A stretch of 64,000 bases of DNA. It comes from Streptococcus sanguinis. Lineage in GTDB: Bacteria > Bacillota > Bacilli > Lactobacillales > Streptococcaceae. Under the pieces are notes generated by a model. The model did no database searches. It was not told the origin of the DNA and was given only the letters and a program-made list of their open reading frames with translations. A program made the position numbers and the translations under genes. Numbering within the stretch: position 1 is the stretch's first letter; every line of letters starts with the position of its first letter. The stretch is taken from the NCBI GenBank assembly GCA_013378335.1, contig CP040556.1:186001-250000 (forward strand), written 5' to 3'. This document shows positions 18,601 to 27,948 of the stretch, in pieces.

Positions 18601-19506
18601 TTGACAGAAAAGCAATCACAGCATTCTTTTGAGCCTTCAAGGAATGCTCAGTCGCAAGAGGAATTCCCGCATCATTTTCAACCTCAGCAGGGCCATGTTT
18701 CAAGTCCGCAGGGACCGACTCCGCCTTTGGCTAAGAAGAAATCTTGGAAAGGAATCCTAATAGGTGCAGCCCTGCTCTCTCTTGGTCTTGGACTAATCGG
18801 AGGTGGAATCTGGGGCTATGGTATAGGAGTGGCGGATGTCATCAAAGGGGAGTATCCTGTGCTGCATCCTTTGGCTGATGCCGGAGCATCAAAGAGAGAT
18901 CAATCAGATCAGTACATTGACCCAGATACTACTGAATTCAAGTGGGATATTGATAGTTTGTCAGAGTTACGGTTCAATACTATTCAGACAGATACGAATG
19001 GTACTTCTGTGGAAGATATTCTTGATAAATATGGCAAGGCTTTAAAAGGGGAAATCTCTGGCAATAGTCTGGATTTAGAGTGGGGAACGCTTCAAGTTTC
19101 TGATGATGAGGAGGATTGGTCAATTTATTATACAGATCAAACTGCTTCTCTGGATTTTGAGAAGAAAAAAGATGGTTTCTATCTGAATAGCCTTCATATC
19201 TATAATATTCGCTTTGAAGGAAGCAAACATAATGCTGAGGACGAAGCGATGGCGGCTGATTACTTTGAAAAATTGAAAAAAGGCGATGCAAAGACTGGTA
19301 AGGATGGCATTCCCTATAAGGAAGTTTTTAAGGAATATGGCAGTCCGCGAAGTATCTCTATTCGTGTAGATGAAGATTTTAGTGAGAAGACTAGTCGAAC
19401 CATTATGGAGGCGGCTTATGACGCTCCTAATGATGGTACTTATAGATTGTTCTTCGTTCAGCAGGAGGATGGAAACTATCTTTTGTCCACTACTGCCAAT
19501 AAATAA
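18601..19506 (+). CDS. Membrane-anchored protein of unknown function, paralogue 2
   Basis: A 301-residue paralogue with the same plan: a Gln/Pro-rich cytosolic tail (SQHSFEPSRNAQSQEEFPHH), one membrane helix (GILIGAALLSLGLGLIGGGI) and two outer modules (SVEDILDKYGKALKGE; GDAKTGKDGIPYKEVFKEYG). The start is the TTG at 18601: it has AGAGGAAAG at good spacing and gives MTEKQSQ, matching MSDKDGQ and MPEQNKP of its neighbours. An earlier TTG at 18571 lacks this site. The 109-bp gap before it holds no clear terminator. Confidence 0.72.
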   Translation: MTEKQSQHSFEPSRNAQSQEEFPHHFQPQQGHVSSPQGPTPPLAKKKSWKGILIGAALLSLGLGLIGGGIWGYGIGVADVIKGEYPVLHPLADAGASKRDQSDQYIDPDTTEFKWDIDSLSELRFNTIQTDTNGTSVEDILDKYGKALKGEISGNSLDLEWGTLQVSDDEEDWSIYYTDQTASLDFEKKKDGFYLNSLHIYNIRFEGSKHNAEDEAMAADYFEKLKKGDAKTGKDGIPYKEVFKEYGSPRSISIRVDEDFSEKTSRTIMEAAYDAPNDGTYRLFFVQQEDGNYLLSTTANK

Positions 19507-19536
19507 AAGAGAACTCAAATAATAAAAGGAGAAACA

Positions 19537-20550
19537 ATGCCAGAACAAAATAAACCGCAGGAACAATCTGTAGAAGGATTGGCTCCCTATCCGCAGCACA
19601 CCCAACCATCAGACGCAAGACAATTTGCAGCAAGCTCAACTGAGGGGCAGCCTCTTCCTGCTGAAGGAGGAAATCCTGAGATGGCAAATCAAAACCAAGG
19701 TTTCGGAGTTCAACAACCATTTTTCGATGCCCCTCAGCAGCAGATGCCTCAGCAGGATAATTGGGGAAATCCTGCTTTTCAAAAAGAAATTCCTCAGGGA
19801 TTTAATCCAGCTGGACAGAACTTTGCCGGACCACAGCAAGCTGCAAACTTCGCTGGCCAGCCAAGTCCAGAGCCAAAGAAAAATAGTACGGGCAAGCTGA
19901 TAGGATTTTTAGGAATAGGTCTGGCAGCAGGACTGTTTCTTGGAGGTCTTGGCGGCTATTTCCTAAATAATTTTATGGGTGGGGGAAGTGTGCCAAGTCT
20001 GTCTCGAAAGGGACATCAAAGCGATGTTGCTTCTTTTGTGGCTCCATCAAAAGAGGATGTATATGAGTGGGAAGTGAAAGACCTTGAAAAGCTGAGCATT
20101 GTTAGTGCGGATAATGAAGGATTGACCCCTGAACAAGTAGTCAAAGATTTTGGCTTGGCCAGCAGTGTGACGTTTCAGGAAGAAGGGCTCTCATTGTCTT
20201 GGTTACCTGACTCTAGTTATACCACTCTGACCTTTATGAAACACGAGGATGGCAGCTACCATCTTCAGGGTATGAGTATTATGCCCGGTAGTGACGGCTA
20301 TAATAAAAAGGTATCTAGCCAGATTACAGAGAGCTTAAAGATGGGTGATGCGGAAACAGGCGAGGGTGGTTCTTCCTTTAAAGAAGTAATCAAGGAATAC
20401 CCAGAATATCAACATATCTCAGTTTATGGGGATGGTGAATCAGAGCCGAAGATGCTTATAAACTATGAAACCTCTTCAAATAAGGAGATAACTTTGACTT
20501 TTGTACGTCAGGAAAACGGCCAGTATCTACTGAGTGACATTTCTAAATAA
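19537..20550 (+). CDS. Membrane-anchored protein of unknown function, paralogue 3
   Basis: The longest of the three, at 337 residues. The cytosolic Gln/Pro-rich tail is extended (about residues 1-120, with repeated PQQ and FAGPQQ-type segments), then one Gly-rich membrane helix (LIGFLGIGLAAGLFLGGLGG) and two outer modules (LTPEQVVKDFGLASSVTFQE; GDAETGEGGSSFKEVIKEYP). The GDxxTGxxGxxxxEVxKxxP motif is shared by all three proteins. It has an AAAGGAG site 6 bp before the ATG. Function is unknown; an envelope role is an inference from topology. Confidence 0.75.
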   Translation: MPEQNKPQEQSVEGLAPYPQHTQPSDARQFAASSTEGQPLPAEGGNPEMANQNQGFGVQQPFFDAPQQQMPQQDNWGNPAFQKEIPQGFNPAGQNFAGPQQAANFAGQPSPEPKKNSTGKLIGFLGIGLAAGLFLGGLGGYFLNNFMGGGSVPSLSRKGHQSDVASFVAPSKEDVYEWEVKDLEKLSIVSADNEGLTPEQVVKDFGLASSVTFQEEGLSLSWLPDSSYTTLTFMKHEDGSYHLQGMSIMPGSDGYNKKVSSQITESLKMGDAETGEGGSSFKEVIKEYPEYQHISVYGDGESEPKMLINYETSSNKEITLTFVRQENGQYLLSDISK

Positions 20551-20581
20551 AACAAATAAATAAGAGTGCTTATCTCATAAG

Positions 20582-20665
20582 CTGGAAGCTCTGAACGGTA
20601 CGCAAAAGATCAAAATGACCATTGATGCCAACAGTGGGAACATTTTGAACGAAAGAATTAAATAA
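20582..20665 (+). pseudogene. Remnant of a PepSY-domain gene (C-terminal end)
   Basis: A 27-codon in-frame stretch ending in TAA reads LEALNGTQKIKMTIDANSGN and continues ILNERIK. This is the typical last beta-hairpin of a PepSY domain (xKxxIDAxTGxVL). There is no start codon or ribosome site upstream. It probably marks a deleted secreted-protein gene next to the paralogue cluster. Confidence 0.6.
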
Positions 20666-20698
20666 TATCGTTGGTATATAGTTTGGAATTGCTTTGTT

Positions 20699-20727
20699 GG
20701 GCACGGACGAGAGTTCGTGCCTTTTTT
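20699..20727 (+). terminator. Terminator downstream of the PepSY remnant
   Basis: GGCACGGAC-GAGA-GTTCGTGCC with a T6 run. It likely ends the paralogue cluster transcript. Confidence 0.85.
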
Positions 20728-20782
20728 ACAATCCGTGTTCCAAGTAGAGAATTTTATAGGAGTTTTGCAATCCCTTTTTTTG

Positions 20783-20791
20783 TGTTATAAT
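20783..20791 (+). promoter_or_regulatory. dapH promoter (extended -10)
   Basis: TGT-TATAAT, 111 bp upstream of dapH, with a weak -35 (TTGCAA at 20765). The leader of about 100 nt has no recognisable riboswitch. Confidence 0.6.
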
Positions 20792-20902
20792 ATTGTCTAA
20801 TCAAGCTTCTTGGTTTGCTTCAATTGTTCTTAAAATTATTGTGTATTGAGGATAAAAAGCAAACTAAAAGGCTAAACCATTCACGAATCGAGGGAAAAAA
20901 TC

Positions 20903-21601
20903 ATGTCTGCTACTAAAATGAACGCTCAAGAAATTATCAAATTTATCGCTGATGCCAAGAAAAAGACTCCGGTCAAGGTGACCTTTAATGGAGAATTACA
21001 CGGATCGATTCCTTGGTCTGTTGTGAAGTTAGGCAATGTTCTTTTCGGAGATTGGGAAGAAATCAAGCCACTCCTAGTGAACTTAGAGGAAAATAAGACC
21101 TATGTAGTAGAGCAGGATGCCCGCAACTCAGCGGTGCCGCTGTTGGACAAGCGCGACATCAATGCCCGTATTGAGCCGGGCGCTATTATCCGTGACCAAG
21201 TCGAAATTGGTGATAATGCTGTCATCATGATGGGGGCGGTTATCAATATCGGTGCGGAAATTGGTGCTGGGACCATGATTGATATGGGAGCCATTCTGGG
21301 CGGTCGAGCTATTGTCGGCAAAAACAGTCATATCGGTGCTGGTGCGGTTTTGGCAGGAGTCATTGAGCCGGCTAGTGCTGAGCCAGTTCGGGTTGGCGAT
21401 AATGTGCTGATTGGTGCCAATGCGGTTGTTATTGAAGGAGTACAAATCGGCAATGGTTCCGTTGTTGCGGCTGGTGCGATTGTGACCCAAGATGTTCCAG
21501 AAAACGTAGTGGTTGCTGGCGTTCCGGCACGAGTTATCAAGACCATTGACGAGAAGACCCAGCAGAAGACAGCTCTGGAAGATGCCCTGCGTACGCTTTA
21601 A
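20903..21601 (+). CDS. dapH: Tetrahydrodipicolinate N-acetyltransferase
   Basis: A 232-residue left-handed beta-helix acetyltransferase that makes N-acetyl-2-amino-6-oxopimelate from tetrahydrodipicolinate, in the acetylase branch of lysine/diaminopimelate synthesis. The N-terminal domain ([20 protein letters not shown]) is followed by many hexapeptide repeats ([20 protein letters not shown]) and the C-terminal [11 protein letters not shown]. dapL follows directly, which fixes the pathway. Confidence 0.95.
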   Translation: MSATKMNAQEIIKFIADAKKKTPVKVTFNGELHGSIPWSVVKLGNVLFGDWEEIKPLLVNLEENKTYVVEQDARNSAVPLLDKRDINARIEPGAIIRDQVEIGDNAVIMMGAVINIGAEIGAGTMIDMGAILGGRAIVGKNSHIGAGAVLAGVIEPASAEPVRVGDNVLIGANAVVIEGVQIGNGSVVAAGAIVTQDVPENVVVAGVPARVIKTIDEKTQQKTALEDALRTL

Positions 21602-21677
21602 AAATAGCATAAATTTGAATTGATTGGGTGCGGCCCAAAACTTTGACAGGTCTGACATGATTTTAAAGGAAAAAACA

Positions 21678-22811
21678 ATGCTTGATTATCTGAAGATTCG
21701 CCGCGATTTGCACCAGATACCAGAAATCGGTCTGGAAGAATACAAGACTCATGCCTACCTGATGCAGGCCATTGATGGACTGACGGCAGGTCTAGACTTT
21801 GTGGAAATCCGAACTTGGCGGACGGGTATTTTGGTCTTTATCAAGGGAAGTTCACCGGATAAGACGATTGGCTGGCGGACAGATATTGACGGTCTGCCGA
21901 TTGTCGAGGATACAGGACTGGACTTTGCCAGCACTCATGAAGGCCGGATGCATGCCTGCGGACACGATATGCACATGACGGTTGCCCTAGGCCTGCTGGA
22001 GCAAGCTGTGAGCGCTCAACCTACCCACAATCTACTCTTTCTCTTTCAACCTGCAGAGGAAAATGAAGCTGGCGGTATGCTCATGTATGAAGACGGTGCC
22101 TTTGGCGACTGGCTGCCAGATGAATTTTACGGTCTCCATGTGCGACCGGACCTCAAGGTCGGCGATATTGCCACTAACAGAGGAACCCTCTTTGCTGGTA
22201 CCTGTGAAGTCAAGCTGACTTTTAAGGGGAAAGGAGGCCATGCGGCCTTTCCGCATGAAGCCAATGATGCTTTGGTGGCAGCTAGCTACTTTATCACCCA
22301 GGTGCAGACCATTGTCAGTCGCAATGTCGATCCTATCGAGGGAGCAGTTGTAACCTTTGGTTCGCTCCATGCTGGCACGACCAACAATGTCATCGCAGAA
22401 ACGGCCTTTCTGCATGGCACCATTCGGACTCTGACTCAGGAGATGAACCTCTTGACTCAGAAGCGCTTACGGGAAATAGCAGAGGGCATAGCCCAAAGTT
22501 TCGATCTGGAATTGGACTTAGAGCTTAAACAAGGCGGCTATCTGCCTGTGGAAAATCATCCTGGCCTGGCAGACGAATTGATGGACTTTTTCCAAAAGGA
22601 AGAAGGAGTGCAGCTGATTGATATTGCGCCGGCTATGACAGGCGAGGATTTTGGCTATCTGCTCAGTAAGGTTAAGGGCGTCATGTTCTGGCTGGGAGTG
22701 GACAGTCCCTATGCCCTCCATCATCCCAAGATGACACCGGACGAGGCAGCATTGCCCTTTGCTATTGAAAAGATTGGGAAATTCCTAGATTATAAAATCA
22801 ACGAAAGATAA
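21678..22811 (+). CDS. dapL: N-acetyldiaminopimelate deacetylase
   Basis: A 377-residue metal-dependent M20 amidohydrolase that removes acetate in the acetylase route to diaminopimelate and lysine. Motifs: [17 protein letters not shown], the metal site [14 protein letters not shown], the catalytic Glu in [11 protein letters not shown], and [10 protein letters not shown]. The start at 21678 ([13 protein letters not shown]) has AAAGGAAAA upstream; an earlier in-frame reading from 21624 adds residues not seen in the family. It probably forms one operon with dapH, fthC and the rhomboid gene. Confidence 0.94.
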   Translation: MLDYLKIRRDLHQIPEIGLEEYKTHAYLMQAIDGLTAGLDFVEIRTWRTGILVFIKGSSPDKTIGWRTDIDGLPIVEDTGLDFASTHEGRMHACGHDMHMTVALGLLEQAVSAQPTHNLLFLFQPAEENEAGGMLMYEDGAFGDWLPDEFYGLHVRPDLKVGDIATNRGTLFAGTCEVKLTFKGKGGHAAFPHEANDALVAASYFITQVQTIVSRNVDPIEGAVVTFGSLHAGTTNNVIAETAFLHGTIRTLTQEMNLLTQKRLREIAEGIAQSFDLELDLELKQGGYLPVENHPGLADELMDFFQKEEGVQLIDIAPAMTGEDFGYLLSKVKGVMFWLGVDSPYALHHPKMTPDEAALPFAIEKIGKFLDYKINER

Positions 22812-22831
22812 GAAAAGGGTGGACGAGCTGC

Positions 22832-23371
22832 ATGAAAAAAGAGCTGAGACAAACTGTACTGAACCGGATGAAGAAACTTTCAGGAAAAGAAAAAGAGCAG
22901 GCAGATAGCTGGCTGACCCAGCGCTTGCTCAGTTCAGCAGCTTATCAAGAAGCTCATGTTATGTCTACCTATCTTTCAATGCCGCATGAAGTCTCAACTG
23001 CAGCCTTTATCAAGCAGGCTCAGTTGGACGGCAAGCGGGTTTTAGTGCCCAAAACCTATGGCCAGGGTCGGATGATATTTGTGGATTATGATGAAAGCCG
23101 CCTGCAAAAGAGCTCTTTTGGCCTTATGGAGCCGACGAGCGAAGAGGCTGTGGAGAAGACGGAGATTGATCTGATTCATGTGCCGGGTGTGGTCTTCAAT
23201 TCACAAGGCTTTCGGATTGGTTACGGTGGTGGCTATTATGACCGTTACCTGGCTGATTTTACAGGAGCATCCATCAGCAGCATCTATAGTTTTCAAAAGT
23301 CTGATTTTGAACCTAATTATCACGATATAGCAGTAAAGGAAGTACTGATTTATGAACTACATCTACGATAA
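22832..23371 (+). CDS. 5-formyltetrahydrofolate cyclo-ligase
   Basis: A 179-residue enzyme converting 5-formyl-THF to 5,10-methenyl-THF with ATP. The substrate-binding C-terminal motif FRIGYGGGYYDRYLADF is clear, and the N-terminus (MKKELRQTVLNRMKKLSGK) fits the family. It starts 20 bp after dapL and overlaps the rhomboid gene by 20 bp, so the group is translationally linked. Confidence 0.94.
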   Translation: MKKELRQTVLNRMKKLSGKEKEQADSWLTQRLLSSAAYQEAHVMSTYLSMPHEVSTAAFIKQAQLDGKRVLVPKTYGQGRMIFVDYDESRLQKSSFGLMEPTSEEAVEKTEIDLIHVPGVVFNSQGFRIGYGGGYYDRYLADFTGASISSIYSFQKSDFEPNYHDIAVKEVLIYELHLR

Positions 23372-24035
23372 AAAATATCCTGTGACCAGTGTTTTGTTAA
23401 TTCTAACAACACTTGTCTTTGTGGGGATGCTTATTTTACGTGGTTTTTCTTATGCTGAAGCACAAACTATCTTTGAATTTGGAGCAGTATTTTCTCCGAC
23501 CATTATCATGTATCCTGCTCAGATATGGCGTCTCTTTTCTGCTATCTTTGTGCATATTGGCTTGGAGCACTTTGTGGTAAATGCTGTTACTCTTTATTTT
23601 ATTGGACGGCAGGCAGAAGATATTTTTGGTTCGCGAAATTTCTTTCTGCTCTATATGATGTCTGGCCTGATGGGAAATATCTTTGTCTTCTTTTTCAGTC
23701 CGGATACTCTGTCAGCAGGAGCCTCTACAGCCTTGTTTGGCCTTTTTGCCTCTATCGTGACCCTGCACTATGTCGTTCGCGACAGCTACATTCAGCAGCT
23801 GGGGCAGTCTTATATGACCTTGATTGTGGTCAATATCATCTTTAGTTTCATGCCCGGTATCAGCCTGGCGGGGCATTTGGGCGGTTTGATTGGGGGCATA
23901 CTCTGCGCTGTCATTCTTCCTGTCAAAGGCTCAAGCAATGCCTTTAAACCTGCTCAGCGCTGGCTAGTCCTGTTTGGTTATCTAGCCTTGGCTGGCCTTC
24001 TGATTTTTCTAGGTTTTCATCATTCTTTGATTTAA
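23352..24035 (+). CDS. Rhomboid family intramembrane serine protease
   Basis: A 227-residue polytopic membrane protease with about six to seven helices. The catalytic serine motif GASTALFGLFAS and the catalytic histidine in SLAGHLGGLIGGI are visible, as is the conserved HIGLEHFVVNAVTLYFIG in an early helix. It starts inside the end of the preceding gene with AAAGGAAG as ribosome site. The substrate is unknown. A strong terminator follows. Confidence 0.93.
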   Translation: MNYIYDKKYPVTSVLLILTTLVFVGMLILRGFSYAEAQTIFEFGAVFSPTIIMYPAQIWRLFSAIFVHIGLEHFVVNAVTLYFIGRQAEDIFGSRNFFLLYMMSGLMGNIFVFFFSPDTLSAGASTALFGLFASIVTLHYVVRDSYIQQLGQSYMTLIVVNIIFSFMPGISLAGHLGGLIGGILCAVILPVKGSSNAFKPAQRWLVLFGYLALAGLLIFLGFHHSLI

Positions 24036-24065
24036 TGAATCTTTAGAAAATAACTGATGAAATAT

Positions 24066-24094
24066 AAAAAAAGAGGTTGAGAAACCTCTTTTTT
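24066..24094. terminator. Bidirectional terminator between rhomboid gene and galU
   Basis: AAAAAAGAGGTT-GAGA-AACCTCTTTTTT serves both convergent units. Confidence 0.9.
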
Positions 24095-24135
24095 ATAGCT
24101 ATAATTTTATTTTTATCGCTGGTTGTTTGAATCAA

Positions 24136-25041
24136 TTATTTTTTCTCTTGTTTTTTCTCTAATGTATGACCCAAGTCAATGATATACTGCTTCAAGGAAT
24201 CTTTGACCTGCGGATGCTTGAGGGCATAGTCGATAGAAGTCTTCATAAAGCCGAATTTGTCGCCAACATCATAGCGATCACCCTTGAATTCGCGAGCGAA
24301 CACGCGCTGCGTCTTGTTAAGAGTATCAATCGCATCTGTCAGCTGAATCTCATTTCCAGCACCGGGAGCTTGATTCTCCAAGATTTCAAAAATTTCCGGT
24401 GTCAGCAGGTAGCGGCCGATAATAGCCAAATCACTCGGTGCATCTTCAGGCTTTGGCTTTTCGACGAAGGTTTCCACGCTGTAGAGACCTTTGACGCCTT
24501 CGCCTTGAGGGGCAATGACCCCGTAAGAGGACACATCATCATGAGGGACCTGCATGACAGCGATAGTAGAAGCATGAGTAGCTTCGTAGTCATCAATCAA
24601 TTGCTTGGTTAGCGGTATAGCCTTATCATTGGTGATATCCATGAGGTCATCACCAAGCATGACAACGAAAGGCTCGTTTCCAACGAAAGCCTTAGCCTGA
24701 AGGACAGCATCTCCCAGTCCGCGTGGATGGCTCTGACGGATGAAGTGCAGACCGATACCAGTGGTTTCATCGACCAATTTGAGCAAGTCGTTCTTGCCTT
24801 TTTCTTTGAGATTGTATTCCAATTCGAAGTTGGAGTCAAAGTGGTCTTCGATTGAGCGTTTTGACTTACCAGTGACAACCAGAATATCTTCAATTCCAGA
24901 TTTGAGAGCTTCCTCAACGATGAACTGGATGGTCGGCTTGTCGACAATCGGCAACATTTCCTTGGCCAGAGCTTTGGTAGCTGGCAGGAAGCGGGTTCCT
25001 AGACCAGCTGCAGGGATGACGGCTTTCTTAACTTTTGACAT
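24136..25041 (-). CDS. galU: UTP-glucose-1-phosphate uridylyltransferase
   Basis: A 301-residue enzyme making UDP-glucose for polysaccharide and glycolipid synthesis. Signatures: [20 protein letters not shown] at the N-terminus, [15 protein letters not shown], and VMLGDDLMD. The start at 25041 ([13 protein letters not shown]) has AGAAAGGA upstream; an in-frame ATG at 25095 lies inside the end of gpsA and is rejected. It forms an operon with gpsA, ending 16 bp before it. Confidence 0.96.
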   Translation of the reverse strand: MSKVKKAVIPAAGLGTRFLPATKALAKEMLPIVDKPTIQFIVEEALKSGIEDILVVTGKSKRSIEDHFDSNFELEYNLKEKGKNDLLKLVDETTGIGLHFIRQSHPRGLGDAVLQAKAFVGNEPFVVMLGDDLMDITNDKAIPLTKQLIDDYEATHASTIAVMQVPHDDVSSYGVIAPQGEGVKGLYSVETFVEKPKPEDAPSDLAIIGRYLLTPEIFEILENQAPGAGNEIQLTDAIDTLNKTQRVFAREFKGDRYDVGDKFGFMKTSIDYALKHPQVKDSLKQYIIDLGHTLEKKQEKK

Positions 25042-25057
25042 AATCAGTTCCTTTCTA

Positions 25058-26080
25058 TTAGAACGAAGTCCATTCGTTCTCAGCCTTGAATTCATTGTTC
25101 ATGATTTCATAAATGGCATCTTTGATATTACAATTTTGATAAATAACCTTGTAGATAGCTTGTGTAATCGGCATATAAACATCCAGCTCTTGAGCCAGTT
25201 CATAGGCTGCCTTGGTGGTAGAAATTCCTTCAATAACCATGCCCATATTGGCTTCGATATCCGCTAATTTCTCACCGCGCCCTAGAGCATTGCCGGCCCG
25301 CCAGTTGCGGGAGTGGACAGAGGTCCCTGTGACAATCAGGTCACCAACACCTGATAGGCCGCTATAAGTCAGAGGATTGGCTCCTAACTTGACACCTAGA
25401 CGCGTGATTTCGGCCAGACCTCGTGTGATAATAGCTGCCTTGGCGTTGTCACCATAGCCTAATCCATGGAGAGCACCGGCTCCGACAGCGATGATGTTTT
25501 TCAGAGCGCCTGCAGTCTCCACTCCGATAACATCGGTATTGGTGTAGAGGCGGAAGTAGTGATTGCTGAATAGCTCCTGCACATACTTAGCCGTTTCCAG
25601 ATCCATAGAAGCAGCAGTAATTAGGGTAATATCGCGTACAATGGTTTCCTCAGCATGGCTGGGACCTGAGACAACGACAATCTCGCTGCGAAGCTCTGCA
25701 GGGATTTCTTCTTCTAGAATAGTTGAAATCCGTTCGTGAGTATTGGGTTCCAGTCCCTTGGAGGCGTGCATGATTTTCACCTTGTGGTCTAGAGCCTGAG
25801 CTACTTGTTTGGCTACCAGACGGGTTACCTTGGTCGGCACGACAAAAAGCACAGCATCCGCATCTTTTAAAGCTTCTTCTAGGTCATGATAAGCCTTGAT
25901 CTTTTCGTCCAGTACATAATCTTTGAAATAGCGTTTATTGGTATGCTCATCGTTGATTTCGTTGATCTGCTCAGCGATATTTCCCCAAATACGAACCTGG
26001 TGTCCGTTGTCATTTAGCACTTGTGATAAGGCTGTTCCCCAAGAACCAGGACCAATCACAGCAACTCGTTGTTTATCCAT
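25058..26080 (-). CDS. gpsA: Glycerol-3-phosphate dehydrogenase [NAD(P)+]
   Basis: This 340-residue cytosolic enzyme reduces dihydroxyacetone phosphate to sn-glycerol-3-phosphate for lipid synthesis. The Rossmann motif [20 protein letters not shown] is at residues 6-25, the catalytic Lys region is [20 protein letters not shown], and VSGPSHAEE is present. It is the first gene of the gpsA-galU unit, a common streptococcal pair. Confidence 0.96.
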   Translation of the reverse strand: MDKQRVAVIGPGSWGTALSQVLNDNGHQVRIWGNIAEQINEINDEHTNKRYFKDYVLDEKIKAYHDLEEALKDADAVLFVVPTKVTRLVAKQVAQALDHKVKIMHASKGLEPNTHERISTILEEEIPAELRSEIVVVSGPSHAEETIVRDITLITAASMDLETAKYVQELFSNHYFRLYTNTDVIGVETAGALKNIIAVGAGALHGLGYGDNAKAAIITRGLAEITRLGVKLGANPLTYSGLSGVGDLIVTGTSVHSRNWRAGNALGRGEKLADIEANMGMVIEGISTTKAAYELAQELDVYMPITQAIYKVIYQNCNIKDAIYEIMNNEFKAENEWTSF

Positions 26081-26173
26081 ATCTTCTCCTTATGATGAAA
26101 TTCCGAGTCTGAATTTAAATCAGTTTTAGAGTTCTATATCTCATTTTACCATATAATATAAGAAATTTCTTGC

Positions 26174-26201
26174 TTGACATTGTTTTTATCTATGATATAG
26201 T
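26174..26201 (+). promoter_or_regulatory. Promoter of the ABC exporter operon
   Basis: TTGACA, 16-bp spacer, TATAGT with TGA forming an extended -10. It lies 40 bp upstream of the first ABC gene, in the divergent spacer from gpsA. Confidence 0.8.
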
Positions 26202-26240
26202 AAGGAAACTAAGCCAAATATGAAAAAAGTAGGAGGAAGC

Positions 26241-27947
26241 ATGTTTTTTAAAAGTCTATTACGGTATAAATGGTATGCCCTGAGTTCGTTTTTAATGACC
26301 TCATTGATGATTGCCAGCTCTCTTTTACTGCCCTGGTTTTTAAAGCACATCTTAGATGCTCTGCAGGAGCAAAATAGCCAGACCATCTACAGTATGGGCG
26401 GTTGGCTAATTGGCATCGGTTTTGTTGGGCTAGTAGCAGGAGGAATTAATGTGACCTTGGCGGCTTACATTGCCCAGGCTGTCTCATCAGATCTCCGTGA
26501 GGAGACTTTCCGCAAGATTCAGACCTTTTCTTATGCCAATATCGAGGAATTCAACGCCGGTAATCTAGTCGTGCGGATGACGAATGACATTAATCAGATT
26601 CAAAATGTGACTATGATGCTCTTTCAAATTCTTCTTCGCTTGCCAATCCTTTTTATCGGTTCAGTCATCCTGGCCATTGTGACCATGCCCTCTCTCTGGT
26701 GGATTATTTTCTTGCTAATCGTGCTCATAGCTGGTCTGACGGCTGTCATGATGGGCATGATGGGGCCTCGTTTTAAGAAATTCCAAACTCTTTTGGATAA
26801 GATTAATGCCATTGCCAAGGAAAATCTTCGTGGTGTGCGAGTGGTCAAGTCCTTTGTTCGGGAAGAAGACCAGTTTCATAAGTTCAGTCAGGTGTCTGAT
26901 GAGCTTCTGTCAGAGAATCTCTATATTGGTTATGCTTTTTCAATCATTGAGCCGATGATGATGTTGGTCGGCTACAGCTCTGTTTACTTGGCTATCTGGA
27001 CTCTATCTGGCATGATTCAGGCGGAGCCAGGGCTGGTTAGCTCTATCGCTTCTTTTATTGGTTATCTGAGCCAGATTATTTTCACTATCATTATGGTTGG
27101 TTTCTTGGGTAACGGCGTGACGAGGGGGATCATTTCTGTCCGTCGGATCAAGGAAGTATTGGCGACGGAGCCGGCCATGACTTTCCCAGACTCGCCAGAT
27201 GAAGAGCTAGAAGGCAGCCTCAGCTTTGAGCATGTGACTTTTTCCTATCCCAACGATGACGAGCCAATGCTAAAGGATATCAGCTTTGAGGTTGAGCCGG
27301 GGCAAATGATTGGTGTTGTCGGTGCGACAGGTGCTGGTAAATCTACCTTGGCCCAGCTGATTCCCCGTCTTTTTGACCCGCAGGAAGGTTCTGTCAAGAT
27401 TGGCGGCCGGGATCTGCGAGAGCTTAGTCAGGGAACTCTTCGAAAAAATGTTTCTATCGTGCTCCAGCGGGCGATTCTATTTAGCGGGACTATTGCGGAC
27501 AATCTCCGTCAGGGCAAGCTCAACGCTTCACTGCCTGAGATGGAGCGAGCGGCTCGTATTGCCCAAGCCAGTGAATTTATCAGCCGTATGGAAGAGAGTT
27601 TTGACAGTGCAGTGGAGGAGCGTGGCAGCAACTTCTCTGGTGGTCAGAAGCAGCGGATGTCCATTGCCAGAGGTGTTGTCAATAATCCCAATATTTTGAT
27701 TTTAGATGATTCGACCTCAGCCTTGGATGCCAAGTCAGAAAAGCTGGTTCAAGAAGCCTTGAACAAAGAGCTGCAAGGAACGACGACGATTATCATTGCT
27801 CAAAAGATTAGCTCCGTTGTTCATGCAGATAAGATTCTGGTCTTGGATCAGGGACGGCTGATTGGCCAAGGGACGCATGCGGAATTGGTCGCAACTAACG
27901 ATGTTTACCGCGAAATTTACGAAACTCAGAAAGGAAAGGAGGACTAA
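26241..27947 (+). CDS. ABC exporter half-transporter, degenerate-site subunit
   Basis: A 568-residue half-transporter with six membrane helices (about residues 10-300) and a nucleotide-binding domain. The start at 26241 (MFFKSLLRYKWYALSS) follows GGAGG at 5 bp; the ATG at 26220 lacks a site. Walker A is GVVGATGAGKSTLAQL and the signature is SGGQKQRMSIARG. Walker B is ILILDDSTSALD, with Asp where the catalytic Glu is usual, and the switch His is replaced by Gln (IIAQKISS). These changes are typical of the inactive-site partner of heterodimeric exporters. It is paired with the next gene. The substrate is unknown, possibly drugs or peptides. Confidence 0.9.
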   Translation: MFFKSLLRYKWYALSSFLMTSLMIASSLLLPWFLKHILDALQEQNSQTIYSMGGWLIGIGFVGLVAGGINVTLAAYIAQAVSSDLREETFRKIQTFSYANIEEFNAGNLVVRMTNDINQIQNVTMMLFQILLRLPILFIGSVILAIVTMPSLWWIIFLLIVLIAGLTAVMMGMMGPRFKKFQTLLDKINAIAKENLRGVRVVKSFVREEDQFHKFSQVSDELLSENLYIGYAFSIIEPMMMLVGYSSVYLAIWTLSGMIQAEPGLVSSIASFIGYLSQIIFTIIMVGFLGNGVTRGIISVRRIKEVLATEPAMTFPDSPDEELEGSLSFEHVTFSYPNDDEPMLKDISFEVEPGQMIGVVGATGAGKSTLAQLIPRLFDPQEGSVKIGGRDLRELSQGTLRKNVSIVLQRAILFSGTIADNLRQGKLNASLPEMERAARIAQASEFISRMEESFDSAVEERGSNFSGGQKQRMSIARGVVNNPNILILDDSTSALDAKSEKLVQEALNKELQGTTTIIIAQKISSVVHADKILVLDQGRLIGQGTHAELVATNDVYREIYETQKGKED

Positions 27948-27948
27948 G

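Noticed and set aside
20798..20902. Lysine riboswitch before dapH
   Set aside because: The leader of about 100 nt is too short for an L box and lacks its characteristic stems.
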